From the NCBI GenBank assembly GCA_963749875.1, contig CAVVOX010000008.1, positions 104,689-168,688 of the forward strand: a stretch of 64,000 nucleotides of DNA. The letters run 5' to 3'. Positions 18,418-27,651 of the stretch are shown piece by piece. Source of the DNA: JAHQVI01 sp963749875. GTDB taxonomy: Bacteria > Pseudomonadota > Alphaproteobacteria > Rhizobiales > Rhodomicrobiaceae. A model generated the notes under the pieces. That model made no database searches, was not told the origin of the DNA, and saw only the letters and a program-made list of their open reading frames with translations. Each line of letters begins with the position of its first letter. Position 1 is the first letter of the stretch. A program made the position numbers and the translations under genes.

Positions 18418-18723
18418 TCACCCTTTCGTGCAGACCTTCGCGTGTCCCGTGCAGCGCCATTCATCCGCGCCCAGAAGGTTTGGGAAAGGGCTGCAGCTCA
18501 GCTCCTGCTTGACGACTTCACTGGCCGTTTCGCCGCTTGAGGCAATGGTGCGCTGCTGATTCTGGACGCGCATATCGAGGCTCCGCTGTGCATAATAGCG
18601 CGCGGCCTTTTCGCCGAGGCTGACGACCTCGCTTGTCACGGGAAAGCAGGGGCCGGCCAGCGCATCGCCGGAAAGCGCGAAAAGGCAGCAGGCGGCGCCT
18701 GCAAAAATCAAACCGTTTTTCAA
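18418..18723 (-). CDS. Small exported cysteine-containing protein (TTG start)
   Basis: A 101-residue protein read from a TTG codon preceded by GGAG. A clear signal peptide (MKNGLIFAGAACCLFALSGD, cleavage probably after ALA-G near residue 24) is followed by a mature part with four cysteines, in GPCFPVTSE, ELSCSPFP, WRCTGHAK and KVCTKG, suggesting two disulfides. The open frame continues far upstream but there it is only the complement of zapE. No family is recognised. Convergent with nothing; it is divergent from zapE with about 160 bp between. Confidence 0.6.
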   Translation of the reverse strand: MKNGLIFAGAACCLFALSGDALAGPCFPVTSEVVSLGEKAARYYAQRSLDMRVQNQQRTIASSGETASEVVKQELSCSPFPNLLGADEWRCTGHAKVCTKG

Positions 18724-18885
18724 GAGCCTACTCCAAACCAGCTGCGCTCTGATGATCTCAGCCTTGTTTAGAAAAACTCCGGCCGGGCCGCAACGCTCTT
18801 TTCTCCGGTTGCGCCCATTCGCCGTCTGTTGTAGCTGCCTTGCCGACGCCTTGCCCCAAATGGGGGCCGACCCAGGGACGTGCCG

Positions 18886-20010
18886 ATGGCTCAATCGCTG
18901 CTTGAGCGCTATCGAGAGATGGTTCACTCGGGCGAGATCGAATCCAACTCCGCACAGGCGCTCGCGGCGGAGAAGTTGCAGAGTCTTTCCAACCGTCTCG
19001 CCCGCTATGCCCCCTCGGCCAGGACCGATGTTTTTTCCTTGCTGAAGCGAAAGAGCGGTGAAGCGCCCCGCGGCCTTTGCATTTTCGGCAAAGTCGGGCG
19101 CGGCAAGACCATGCTGATGGACCTGTTCTTTGCGTCCGCTCCCTTTGGCAAGAAGCGGCGCCGGCACTTCCACGAATTCATGAGTGAGACCCATGAGCTG
19201 ATCGCGCAGGCCCGCAAGACCCATGCCGGCGATCCCGTCCCGCATGTCGCCGAACGGATTGCCCGCGAGGCGCCCCTTCTGTGTTTCGACGAGCTGCATG
19301 TCACCGACATCGCCGACGCCATGATCCTCGGCAGGCTGTTCAGCGTCCTGTTCGAGCGCGGGACGGTCGTCGTTGCGACCTCCAATGTTGCGCCCTGGGA
19401 TCTCTATAGGGACGGGCTCAATCGTGCGCTGTTTCTGCCCTTTATCGAACTGATCGAGGACAGGATGGAAGTGCTGGAGCTGGAGGCCTCGCGCGACTAT
19501 CGGCTCGACCGTTTGACCGGAACGCCGCTTTATTTCACGCCGCTCGGGCCCGAGGCCGACGAGGAGATCCGCATGGCCTGGATACGGCTGACCGGGCGCC
19601 AGGCGGGCGGGCCGCAGATGATCACGGTGAAGGGCCGCGTGGTCGAGGTGCCGGAGGCCGCGATGGGCGTCGCCCGCTTCACCTTCAACGAACTCTGCGC
19701 AAGACCGCTCGGGGCGAACGACTATCTGGCCATCGCGCGAAACTTCCACACCATCATTCTCGAAGATGTGCCGGTTCTCACACCGGATCGCCGCAATGAG
19801 GCGCGCCGCTTCAACACGCTGATCGATACGCTTTACGACAATGGCATCGGACTGATCGTCTCCGCCGAGGCTGAGCCGGACAAACTCTACCCGTCAGGCG
19901 ATGGCGCCGATCTTTTTCAGCGCACGGCCTCGCGCCTCATGGAGATGCGGTTGAGGGAGTATTTGCAGGCGCGCCACAGACGGGTGCGGGGAAGGATGTC
20001 GGATGCTTAG
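18886..20010 (+). CDS. zapE: Cell division ATPase ZapE (AFG1 family)
   Basis: A 374-residue AAA-type ATPase. Walker A is GKVGRGKT near residues 68-75, Walker B is PLLCFDELHVTD, and sensor-like VVATSNVAPWDLYRDGLNR follows. The AFG1/ZapE family signature HFHEFM appears after the P loop. In Escherichia coli ZapE binds FtsZ and is needed under stress; mitochondrial AFG1 relatives work in protein quality control. The ATG at 18886 is used; a GTG two codons upstream cannot be excluded. In many Rhizobiales this gene precedes mdh, but here a small membrane-protein gene follows on the other strand. Confidence 0.94.
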   Translation: MAQSLLERYREMVHSGEIESNSAQALAAEKLQSLSNRLARYAPSARTDVFSLLKRKSGEAPRGLCIFGKVGRGKTMLMDLFFASAPFGKKRRRHFHEFMSETHELIAQARKTHAGDPVPHVAERIAREAPLLCFDELHVTDIADAMILGRLFSVLFERGTVVVATSNVAPWDLYRDGLNRALFLPFIELIEDRMEVLELEASRDYRLDRLTGTPLYFTPLGPEADEEIRMAWIRLTGRQAGGPQMITVKGRVVEVPEAAMGVARFTFNELCARPLGANDYLAIARNFHTIILEDVPVLTPDRRNEARRFNTLIDTLYDNGIGLIVSAEAEPDKLYPSGDGADLFQRTASRLMEMRLREYLQARHRRVRGRMSDA

Positions 20011-20055
20011 AGATGCGCAAACGCCGAAGATTGGCGGCTCGGGCCAGAGCTTTGC

Positions 20056-20544
20056 TCAGCCCAGGACATTATTCCGTCCGCCCCACGTCGCATAAAGCGC
20101 CTTCGCATGGCCAGGAAGCCAGCTTTCCTTGACACGCCCGTCCGGCAGCGGAGCATCGGATACGCAATCCTGATCAAGATGGACAGGCTCACGCGGTACC
20201 GCCGTAATATAAGGCTCGCGATAAGGCGCAAAGCTCTTGCGGAGGATCTTCTTCGTCCACTGATGCGTATGGTAGAGTCTTGAGAAATGCCAGCTGAGAA
20301 AGATCGCGATGAATGTTGCGATGATGAAGCCAGCTTGCACCGGACTTGCCCGAACCGCTTCGGAACGCTGATAAGCGATCTGTTCGGGTTCTTCACCCCG
20401 ATAACTGTCCTGTTTTACTTCGCTTAACACGGAAACTTGTGTGCCAGAAGCGTTTAACGCCTCCAAATTCCCGTTTATGGAAGTAAGAACCAAACATACA
20501 TAGGCCAGAAGCCCGGCCAATACCCATGCCACGAGCTTGTCCAC
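20056..20544 (-). CDS. Hypothetical protein with two membrane segments (GTG start)
   Basis: A 162-residue protein with a membrane segment at the N-terminus (VAWVLAGLLAYVCLVLT) and a second at about residues 70-88 (AGFIIATFIAIFLSWHFSR). Between them lies a polar loop of about 50 residues and after them a soluble tail. The GTG start is preceded by GGGAG at a good distance, which supports expression. No family or functional motif is recognised. Its 3' end lies 45 bp from the convergent zapE gene. Confidence 0.6.
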   Translation of the reverse strand: MDKLVAWVLAGLLAYVCLVLTSINGNLEALNASGTQVSVLSEVKQDSYRGEEPEQIAYQRSEAVRASPVQAGFIIATFIAIFLSWHFSRLYHTHQWTKKILRKSFAPYREPYITAVPREPVHLDQDCVSDAPLPDGRVKESWLPGHAKALYATWGGRNNVLG

Positions 20545-20896
20545 GTCCGCTCCCTCACAATCCGCACCATAATTACAACGCAGGAACAGATTTCACTTTC
20601 AAAACTATCAGATGTTTTTTCCGTTAGCAAATTATTAACCAACGGGATCAACCAAAAAGCCCCGACCATTTGAACCATGATTCGGGGGCTCCGCGAGAGC
20701 GTCGTCAGCTTTGTTCAGAGGTGAATTGGAACGCCGGGCCGGGCGGCCGATGGCAGCTCGGACCGAACCGCGCCGCCGCGCTTTGACGAGAGAATTTCTC
20801 CCATGCGCCGAAATGCGCGCCCACTTGACATCGCCGCCGGAAGCACGCCAATGAAAAGTCGAATTTGCAGCAATCGGCTGACGACATCGGAACCTC
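20545..20896. other. Divergent regulatory region between membrane-protein gene and efp
   Basis: About 350 bp serving two divergent genes. The left part is A/T-rich (TTCACTTTCAAAACTATCAG, TTAGCAAATTATTAACC) and probably holds the promoters. A minus-strand terminator-like hairpin lies in the middle. The open frame on the minus strand across this region and beyond is only the complement of efp and the phosphatase gene. Confidence 0.4.
20654..20690 (-). terminator. Terminator-like hairpin upstream of efp
   Basis: On the minus strand AGCCCCCGA and TCGGGGCT pair around a 16-nt loop with one bulged G and are followed by TTTTTGG. No minus-strand gene ends here, so it may shield the leftward gene from antisense transcription or be a fortuitous hairpin. 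Confidence 0.35.
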
Positions 20897-21460
20897 ATGA
20901 AAATCAATGGCAATGAAATCCGGCCCGGCAATGTGATCAAGCATCAGGGCTCGCTCTGGGTGGCCGTCAAGGCGCAGGCGGTCAAGCCCGGAAAAGGGCC
21001 GGCCTATGCGCAGGTCGAGCTGAAGAACCTGCTGAACGGCTCGAAGCTGAATGAGCGGTTCCGGTCCTCGGAATCGGTCGAGCGGGTGCGGCTTGAGCAG
21101 AAGGACTATCAGTTCCTCTACAAGCAGGACGACATGCTCGTCTTCATGAATATGGAGACCTACGACCAACTCGAAATCGCCGAGGATTTCGTCGGCGAAC
21201 GTGCGGCGTTCCTCCAGGACGGCATGGGCGTGACGGTGGAGAGCCACGAAGGAAGGCCGATCGGCGTCTCGCTCCCCGATCATGTGACGCTTCAGGTCGT
21301 GGAAGCCGAGCCTGTCGTGAAGGGACAGACGGCGTCTGCGTCCTATAAGCCGGCTGTGCTCGACAACGGCGTGCGCGTGATGGTTCCGCCCTTCGTCACC
21401 GCGGGAGAGAAGGTCGTCGTCGATACGAACGACCTGAGCTATGTCCGCCGTGCCGATTAA
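20897..21460 (+). CDS. efp: Elongation factor P
   Basis: A 187-residue translation factor that relieves ribosome stalling at polyproline stretches. The length is exactly that of EF-P. The N-terminal KOW-like domain has KINGNEIRPGNVIKHQGSLW and the conserved loop VKPGKGPAYAQVELKNL, whose lysine in PGKGP is the usual modification site. The C-terminal OB domain ends GEKVVVDTNDLSYVRRAD, giving the signature of the family. Separated by 162 bp from the downstream phosphatase gene, with which it may share a transcript. Confidence 0.98.
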   Translation: MKINGNEIRPGNVIKHQGSLWVAVKAQAVKPGKGPAYAQVELKNLLNGSKLNERFRSSESVERVRLEQKDYQFLYKQDDMLVFMNMETYDQLEIAEDFVGERAAFLQDGMGVTVESHEGRPIGVSLPDHVTLQVVEAEPVVKGQTASASYKPAVLDNGVRVMVPPFVTAGEKVVVDTNDLSYVRRAD

Positions 21461-21622
21461 TCGCCATTTGGTCGAGGGCTGCTGAGCAATCATTCGGAGA
21501 CGAACCGGCTGGACATTCGGCGCGCGACCGGGCAGTTTGCGTGAGCCGAGAGAGGCGGGCGCAGCGTCCCGCACGCCCTGAGCGGCCCCCTGCACGAAAC
21601 CGACATTTCGAAGGACTGACCA

Positions 21623-22402
21623 ATGGCAGCCTCCGCGCTGATGACCATGATGTTCGCCGCAGCGCGCAAAGCCGGCCGGAGCCTTGCGCGCGATTTCGGC
21701 GAGGTCGAGCACCTCCAGGTGTCGCTGAAAGGGCCGGGCAATTTCGTCAGCGCCGCCGACACGCGGGCGGAGCAGATCCTTTATGAGGAGCTGTCGCGTG
21801 CCAGGCATGGATATGGCTTTCTGATGGAGGAGCGCGGCGCGATCGAAGGGGCCGACAAGACGCATGTCTGGATCGTCGACCCGCTCGACGGAACCACGAA
21901 TTTTCTTCACGGTATTCCTCACTTCGCCATCTCCGTCGCATTGCAGCGCGAGAACGAGCTGGTCGCCGGGCTGATCTACAATCCCGCCAATGGCGACGTC
22001 TTCACGGCCGAACGCGGCAAGGGCGCGTTCTTGAATGACCGCCGCATCCGGGTGGCGGCGCGGTCGCACCTTGAGGATTGCGTCCTCGCAACCGGAATCC
22101 CTCATCGCGGACGGCCCGCCCATGAGACATTCATGCGCCAGCTCGCGGCCGTCATGCCGATCGTGTCCGGCATCAGGCGCTGCGGCGCGGCCTCGCTCGA
22201 CATCGCCTGGGTGGCGGCCGGTCGTTATGACGGCTATTGGGAGCTCGGACTGAGCCCCTGGGACATGGCCGCCGGGATCGTCATCCTGCGTGAGGCCGGC
22301 GGCTTCGTCACGGATCTGAGCGGCGGCAAGGCGATGCTCGAAAATGGCGGCATTCTTGTGGGCAATGAACGCATCCATCGCGCCTTGTTGAAATTGCTTT
22401 AG
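21623..22402 (+). CDS. suhB: Inositol monophosphatase family protein (SuhB-like)
   Basis: A 259-residue Mg-dependent phosphatase. Metal-binding motifs are complete: MEERG (the first acidic residues), WIVDPLDGTTNFLHGIPHF with the DPLDGT core, and GLSPWDMAAGIVILREAGG with the third aspartate. Relatives hydrolyse inositol-1-phosphate and similar monophosphates; E. coli SuhB also acts in ribosomal RNA antitermination. Which role applies here cannot be decided. The efp-suhB neighbourhood is common in Rhizobiales. Confidence 0.94.
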   Translation: MAASALMTMMFAAARKAGRSLARDFGEVEHLQVSLKGPGNFVSAADTRAEQILYEELSRARHGYGFLMEERGAIEGADKTHVWIVDPLDGTTNFLHGIPHFAISVALQRENELVAGLIYNPANGDVFTAERGKGAFLNDRRIRVAARSHLEDCVLATGIPHRGRPAHETFMRQLAAVMPIVSGIRRCGAASLDIAWVAAGRYDGYWELGLSPWDMAAGIVILREAGGFVTDLSGGKAMLENGGILVGNERIHRALLKLL

Positions 22403-22617
22403 CCGCAAGGGATGCGGGATAGCTGCTTGGAAATGCAGGGGATTTCCGCCTGCCGGCGTTAACGATAAATCATCTGCGTCGCCCTTTAAGCCGCGTTAAC
22501 CAATGTCAATGTTGGACCGGCGACCTTCCTCAATGCTATAGCGATAACAGGAAAAACTAGCTGTTTTTTGCTGTGGATAAATAAGCTATGAGAGGAAGTG
22601 GAGACGGGGGCGGTACC

Positions 22618-23688
22618 ATGGCTTATCCGCTGCAAAGGCATTCGATGAATATGACGAAGACATCCTATTCTAAGCTGTCCAAGCCGCAGATGTTCGTGTG
22701 GCGGATGTTTCTATTCGTCGCCCTGGCGTCGTTCATCGCCATTATTCTTTACGCCCCTATCGTCAATGCCTTCAACACCAATCCCGCGCTCAACGGCATA
22801 ATCATTGGCACACTTGCCTTCGGCATTATCTATACCTTTCAGCAGGTTCTCCGGCTTTATCCCGAGATCCGCTGGGTCAACAACTTCCGCGTCGCCGATC
22901 CCGGCCTGGCCGTGGAACGCTCCCCTGTCATGCTGGCGCCGATGGCCACGCTCCTAATGCGGCGGCAGGGACAGGCGGCGCTTTCGACGGCCGGCATGCG
23001 ATCCATTCTCGACTCGATCGGCACACGGCTCGATGAATCCCGCGAGACCACCCGCTACATTGTGGGGCTCCTGGTTTTTCTCGGCCTTCTCGGAACGTTC
23101 TGGGGGCTTATGCAGACCGTGCAATCGGTCGGCCTCACGATTAACTCGCTCAATCCCAGCGGCGGCGGCGAAAGCGGCGTCCTGTTCGAGGAATTGAAGA
23201 ACGGTCTTGCCGCTCCGCTCAAGGGGATGGGGATCGCCTTTTCATCATCGCTCTTCGGTCTGGCGGGCTCGCTGATCGTCGGCTTTCTCGACCTTCAGGC
23301 CTCGCAGGCGCAAAACCGCTTCTACAACGAGCTGGAAGAGTGGCTCTCCAGCATGACGGAAATCGGACAGGAGACGGGCGCCGCGGCCGCGGGACAACCC
23401 GCGCAGCTCCGCTTCGCCATTCTGGACATGCAGCGCAGCATGACCGACCTCGCCGAGAAGATCGAGCAGAGCATGGTGCGCAACCAAACGGGCGAAGCCA
23501 TGCTCGAGCTGTCCCGCGGCATCGACCGGCTGGTGAAGCAGATGCGCGCCGAGCAGAAGGTCGTGCGGGAGTGGGTGGACGAGCAGGCACACCAGCAAAA
23601 TTCGCTGGCAAATGTGCTCCGCGAGCAGAACAAGCTCGCCACAATCCTGCGCGATGTTGCCGGGCGCCCGCCAAAAAGCGGACGCTGA
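22618..23688 (+). CDS. MotA/TolQ/ExbB-family proton channel protein
   Basis: A 356-residue inner-membrane protein. Hydrophobic segments lie at about residues 28-50 and 56-80, then the family pair of channel helices, GLLVFLGLLGTFWGLMQTV and GMGIAFSSSLFGLAGSLIVG, separated by a short cytoplasmic loop. After them comes a 130-residue soluble, helix-rich tail (RQNSLANVLREQNKLATILR type). Family members use proton flow to power flagella, Tol-Pal or Ton systems. The start at MAYPLQRHSM has GGGGGCGG in front; starts at 22588 and 22645 are possible. It is 45 bp upstream of a MotB/OmpA-like partner. Confidence 0.85.
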   Translation: MAYPLQRHSMNMTKTSYSKLSKPQMFVWRMFLFVALASFIAIILYAPIVNAFNTNPALNGIIIGTLAFGIIYTFQQVLRLYPEIRWVNNFRVADPGLAVERSPVMLAPMATLLMRRQGQAALSTAGMRSILDSIGTRLDESRETTRYIVGLLVFLGLLGTFWGLMQTVQSVGLTINSLNPSGGGESGVLFEELKNGLAAPLKGMGIAFSSSLFGLAGSLIVGFLDLQASQAQNRFYNELEEWLSSMTEIGQETGAAAAGQPAQLRFAILDMQRSMTDLAEKIEQSMVRNQTGEAMLELSRGIDRLVKQMRAEQKVVREWVDEQAHQQNSLANVLREQNKLATILRDVAGRPPKSGR

Positions 23689-23733
23689 CGAATGTGCGCT
23701 GCGGCGTCTTAATGACCTTGGGAGGCTGACCAT

Positions 23734-24765
23734 ATGGCGACTGCTGCCATCAGACGACGACGCCGCGGGTCCCAGGATTATTGGCCGGGATTCGTCGATG
23801 TCCTGTCGACCCTGCTGCTTGTCGTCATCTTCCTGATGTCGCTCTTCATGATCGCGCAATATTTTGCGACCCAGGAGTTGAGCGGCAAGGACACCGTTCT
23901 GTCCCGGCTTAACAAGCAGATCGCTTCACTGACCGAGTTGCTGGCACTTGAAAAGTCCAAGACCAAGTCCTCACAAGATCAGCTCGCGGCGCTGCAGGCT
24001 TCCCTTGCGGCCGCCCAAACCGAACAACAGCGGCTACGGGGCCTCCTGGATTCGGCGGGAGAGGAGGGTCAGTCGGCGGAAGCCCGCATTTCCGGTCTCA
24101 GCGGCGAACTGGACGAACAAAAGAAAATTTCATCCGACGCGCTGGCGCAGGTCGAGCTGCTCAATCAGCAGATCGCCGCGCTGCGCCGTCAGATTGCGGC
24201 CCTCGAAGATGCGCTCGAAGCCTCCGAGAAACGCGACCGCGAGTCTCAGACCCGTATTGCCGATCTTGGCCAGCGCCTCAATGTTGCCCTTGCAAAGCGG
24301 GTGCAGGAACTGTCGCGCTTCCGGTCCGACTTCTTCGGAGAGCTGCGCAAGCTGATCGGCGAGCGCGACGACATCCGGATCGTCGGCGACCGCTTCGTTT
24401 TCCAGGCGGAGGTCTTCTTCGAAAGCGGATCGGCCGAAATCGGCCCTGACGGACAGGTCCAGCTCGATAAGCTGGCGACCGCCCTTTTGCAGCTCGAGAA
24501 ACAGATCCCGAGCGACATCAATTGGGTGCTTCGCATCGATGGCCATACCGATATCCGGCCCATCCAGACGCCGACCTTCGCCTCGAACTGGGAATTGTCG
24601 TCCGCACGCGCGATTTCCGTGGTGAAATATCTGATCAGCAAGGGCGTGCCGGCAAATCGGCTCGTCGCAGCCGGGTTCGGCGAATATCAGCCGCTTTCGA
24701 CGGGCACCTCCGAAGAGGATCTGCGCCGCAACCGCCGTATCGAATTGAAGCTCACGGAACGGTAA
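23734..24765 (+). CDS. OmpA/MotB-like peptidoglycan-binding partner
   Basis: A 343-residue protein with one N-terminal membrane helix (VLSTLLLVVIFLMSLFMIAQYF, about residues 23-44) preceded by an aspartate in GFVDVLS, the position where MotB and ExbD carry the proton-accepting residue. Residues about 50-190 form a long heptad-rich coiled coil. The C-terminus is an OmpA domain (RIDGHTDIRPIQ, SSARAISVVKYLISKGVPANRLVAAGFGE) that should bind peptidoglycan. Together with the upstream channel protein it makes a stator-like unit. No flagellar gene is nearby, so this is probably not MotB itself. Confidence 0.87.
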   Translation: MATAAIRRRRRGSQDYWPGFVDVLSTLLLVVIFLMSLFMIAQYFATQELSGKDTVLSRLNKQIASLTELLALEKSKTKSSQDQLAALQASLAAAQTEQQRLRGLLDSAGEEGQSAEARISGLSGELDEQKKISSDALAQVELLNQQIAALRRQIAALEDALEASEKRDRESQTRIADLGQRLNVALAKRVQELSRFRSDFFGELRKLIGERDDIRIVGDRFVFQAEVFFESGSAEIGPDGQVQLDKLATALLQLEKQIPSDINWVLRIDGHTDIRPIQTPTFASNWELSSARAISVVKYLISKGVPANRLVAAGFGEYQPLSTGTSEEDLRRNRRIELKLTER

Positions 24766-24784
24766 GCCTCCAGATCTTCGGGGG

Positions 24785-25435
24785 TCAGTGCCGGGTCGAA
24801 GGCGAGCCGGGGGGACGGCGCGTGGCATGCTCGGAAGCGAGGCCCGCCGCCGCCATGGCCGGGGTGAGCGAAGTGCGTTCGGGCCAGACGCGATTGCTGC
24901 CGGAGAAAAATCGCGCCGGCACCGGCTTGGCGATCGCCCAGATGGCGTTGAAGGCGAGCTGCGCAAGCCTGACCGATCCGGGCGCGTTGTCTTCCCAGAG
25001 ATCGAGGCCATTCCGGTTCCCTTCGCACCTCCGCAACATGTCGCCGGTCCAGCACGATTCCGCGCCGAGGACCAGCTGCTCATGCGCATGAAGTAGCGCG
25101 GGTGTCTTGATCATCCGGACGGAGCTGGACTTGCTGTCGCGCGGACCGATCAGATTGAGCGCCGAAGCAAGGTCGGCAAGCATCTCCACAGGCGCCAGCC
25201 GGGCAAAGATCAAGCGTGCCGAAACCTGTTCCCGCTCGAGAGCGTCCGCCTGCAGAGCGAGCGCCTGGGCGACCGCTGCCGATGGTGAGCGGGCTATCAG
25301 CGTGAGTGAGCGCTCCTCGATCGTGGCACCTTTGCGCTCGAGCCGCTGAACATAGGCTGCGATCATGGCCGAAAGCCTTTCGACTGGCTGACGCCCGTCG
25401 ACCGGCTTTTTGCTGAAGGCGGAGAGAAAGCCCAT
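24785..25435 (-). CDS. Hypothetical cytoplasmic protein
   Basis: A 216-residue protein with no signal peptide or membrane segment, starting MGFLSAFSKKPVDGRQPVER. It has a helical first half (ALQADALEREQVSARLIFAR) and a basic proline-rich end (ATRRPPGSPSTRH). It converges with the OmpA-like gene, their stops being about 20 bp apart. No family was recognised. Position next to the stator-like pair may be coincidental. Confidence 0.62.
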   Translation of the reverse strand: MGFLSAFSKKPVDGRQPVERLSAMIAAYVQRLERKGATIEERSLTLIARSPSAAVAQALALQADALEREQVSARLIFARLAPVEMLADLASALNLIGPRDSKSSSVRMIKTPALLHAHEQLVLGAESCWTGDMLRRCEGNRNGLDLWEDNAPGSVRLAQLAFNAIWAIAKPVPARFFSGSNRVWPERTSLTPAMAAAGLASEHATRRPPGSPSTRH

Positions 25436-25711
25436 CGGTATTCATTCCTGTCCGGAGAGACGGCAAGGCATGATTGCCGCGTTTCGATCCGCCTAACTAA
25501 GCGCGTTACGGTTAAGGAACGATTGACGAGACGCCGATTGGCGTTGGATGTGCAGGGGCAATCCGGGGTCAGCGTAAGCAGAGACGCCGATCCGACAAAT
25601 CCGCTGAGCCTCCCGAGTGCCGTATCCCCTTTTCGGGGGGGATTTCATATAGCGTGCTGCGAGCCCCCGCCGGGAAGCAGGGCGCAGGGATGCCATCTGT
25701 TGTCGGCGGCC

Positions 25712-27651
25712 TCAGCTCTCCGTGTTTTCCGCCTCTCGGCCGCCATTGAATTTCGGATGGTCGTATTGGTCCGTGTCGGGATCCTCGTCGGATCCCTCAC
25801 GCCGGTCCTCCAGGGCGGCCCGGTGACTGACCTCTTCCGATATGGATCGCTGCGGTCCGCCTGACTCAACCGCTTTCGCCTCGCCGCGATAGGCCCCTTC
25901 CTGCGCTTCGATCTGGACGGAGGGCTTCTCCCAGCGGCCAGCCCGGCCTTCCTTATGCCACAGCCTCTCGCTCTCGGCGGCGCTGCTCGCGACCGACTGG
26001 ATCAGGATCTGCGCCCAGGCCCGCCGACGGAAGCGGTAGACGCGGAACGCGTCGGCCTGCGCGTAGACGCTGCCTTGCTGATCCAGCTTCTGCTTGATCA
26101 GAGCGACGTCGAGCCCTTCGTCCCCGGCATCGATCAGCTCGACGAATCCGCTGCCTTCAAGCGTCGCAAAGACGCTTGTAATATAGCGGGATTCCTCAAG
26201 CGGCCGCTCCGACGTCGCCTGATAGATCGACTTGGCAGCGCTCGGTCCGGTTCGCCGCTCCAGCCATTTCACGTAGTCCTCTTCGCGGAAATCGAGCGGC
26301 ACCGCAGCGTAATAGCGTCCCTTATGGTCGAAGACCACATCCTGAATCGGCGCGATCACGTCCGCTGCTGTCGGGCGCTTCGCCGGGTCGAACTGGTCCT
26401 GAAAGACCTTATAGAACGTTGCCAGATAATCGTTCATCGATCCGCGGCGTGCGGCGTCCATGCTCCTGGAGAGCTCGAAGAACGGGCCGAAGGGCCGATT
26501 GATCGAAACCAGCAGAATGCACAGATCGACGAAGATGGCGATCATCAGCGGGATGTAGTCTCGCTCCGCAAGGCCGTTCACCGTCGGGGGGACGGGCTTT
26601 GCCGGAGCGGCGAACCCGACGGCGGCAACGCCGTTCTGAATACTGGCTCTCGCTTCCGACCAGGCGTTCAGACCGCTATTCGTCAGCCTCCGGAACGCTT
26701 CGATGACCGCCTCGGATCCTTCATACGCCCTCAATAGCGGCGGCTCGAGTTCGGGCAGCTCGTTGATCGCGCGGACGACACCGTTGAGCGCCGTCTTGAG
26801 TTGAGGGTCCGGGACAGAAGAAAGTACCGCCGCGCCCATTGGGGAAACGCGTCTGCTCGGCCCGCGCGGCGAACTCGTCGCGAAGCTGAAGCAGTTGAGG
26901 ATCGGTGCGCAGCGCATTGAAGCGGGCTGAAATGAGCCCGAGACGGCGGTTGAGATCGCCGATGAAGAGCGCGGCGCGACCCTGTGGCCGGATCGATGGT
27001 CGAAGGGTCCTTGGTCAGGATTTTCTGCAGATCGTCATTCACCGCACCAATGTCGGCGTTCACGTCCTCGACGCGTTGAGCAATATATTGGTTGGCGAAC
27101 TGGAAGCGCTGTGCATCGGCATCGCGAAGCCGGCGTCTCGGCCCGTCGCCCGGCGGGCTATTGGGGCAGGTCCGGCCCTCGGTTCGCTCTCTTCCGGCTT
27201 TTTCGGAGGAGATCTGCGCGAGCGTCGCAAAGGTCGATTGCATCTGCTCAAGCCGCGTGGTCCCGAGCTGCAAAGTCTGCTGGACCTCGCGCAAAGACGC
27301 TTCCGCCGAGGCGGTCGTTTGCGCCCCGGCCTCCAGGTATTTCCAGTAGAAGCCGAAGGCGAAGCCCACGGAAATCAGGAACAGGACGCAATAGCCGACA
27401 ATATAGGGCGGCCAGAGCCACCAGCGGATATGCCCGGAAAACACGGCGTCCAGCACATAAAGAATCATGAGCTGGAGCATGAAGACGGCGAAAGCCACCG
27501 CCACACGCGGCACCCAGCCGATCTGGCCGGTCGAGGCGGCGATCAGCTCCATGATGCCCGTATAAGTCGATATCCAGGAAAGAAGGCTCAGGCCCGCAAG
27601 GAGCAGGAACCACATCCAGGAAAAGCCCAGCCTCTTCTTCGCAACCGCCAT
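25712..27651 (-). pseudogene. Large membrane protein broken by two frameshifts
   Basis: The N-terminal part starts MAVAKKRLGFSWMWFLLLAG and has three hydrophobic segments in its first 110 residues, then a coiled-coil region. Near 26985 the sensible reading moves to a second frame (GRAALFIGDLNRRLGLISAR, ending TRFPNGRGGTFFCPG near 26815) and then to a third frame, which runs to the stop at 25712 (DPQLKTALNGVVRAINELPE, a membrane segment IPLMIAIFVDLCILLVSINR, and a charged tail). Joining the three gives about 645 residues. Two small insertions or deletions, or sequence errors, explain the break. Function is unknown; it resembles nothing I can name. Confidence 0.72.

Noticed and set aside
20705..22408. 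567-codon open frame on the minus strand
   Set aside because: It is the complement of efp and the inositol monophosphatase gene, both of which have unmistakable family motifs; the translated text is low-complexity and matches nothing.
22618..24765. Zorya-type anti-phage system
   Set aside because: Only ZorA/ZorB-like proteins are present. There is no helicase (ZorD), no ZorC-like gene and no defence-island context.
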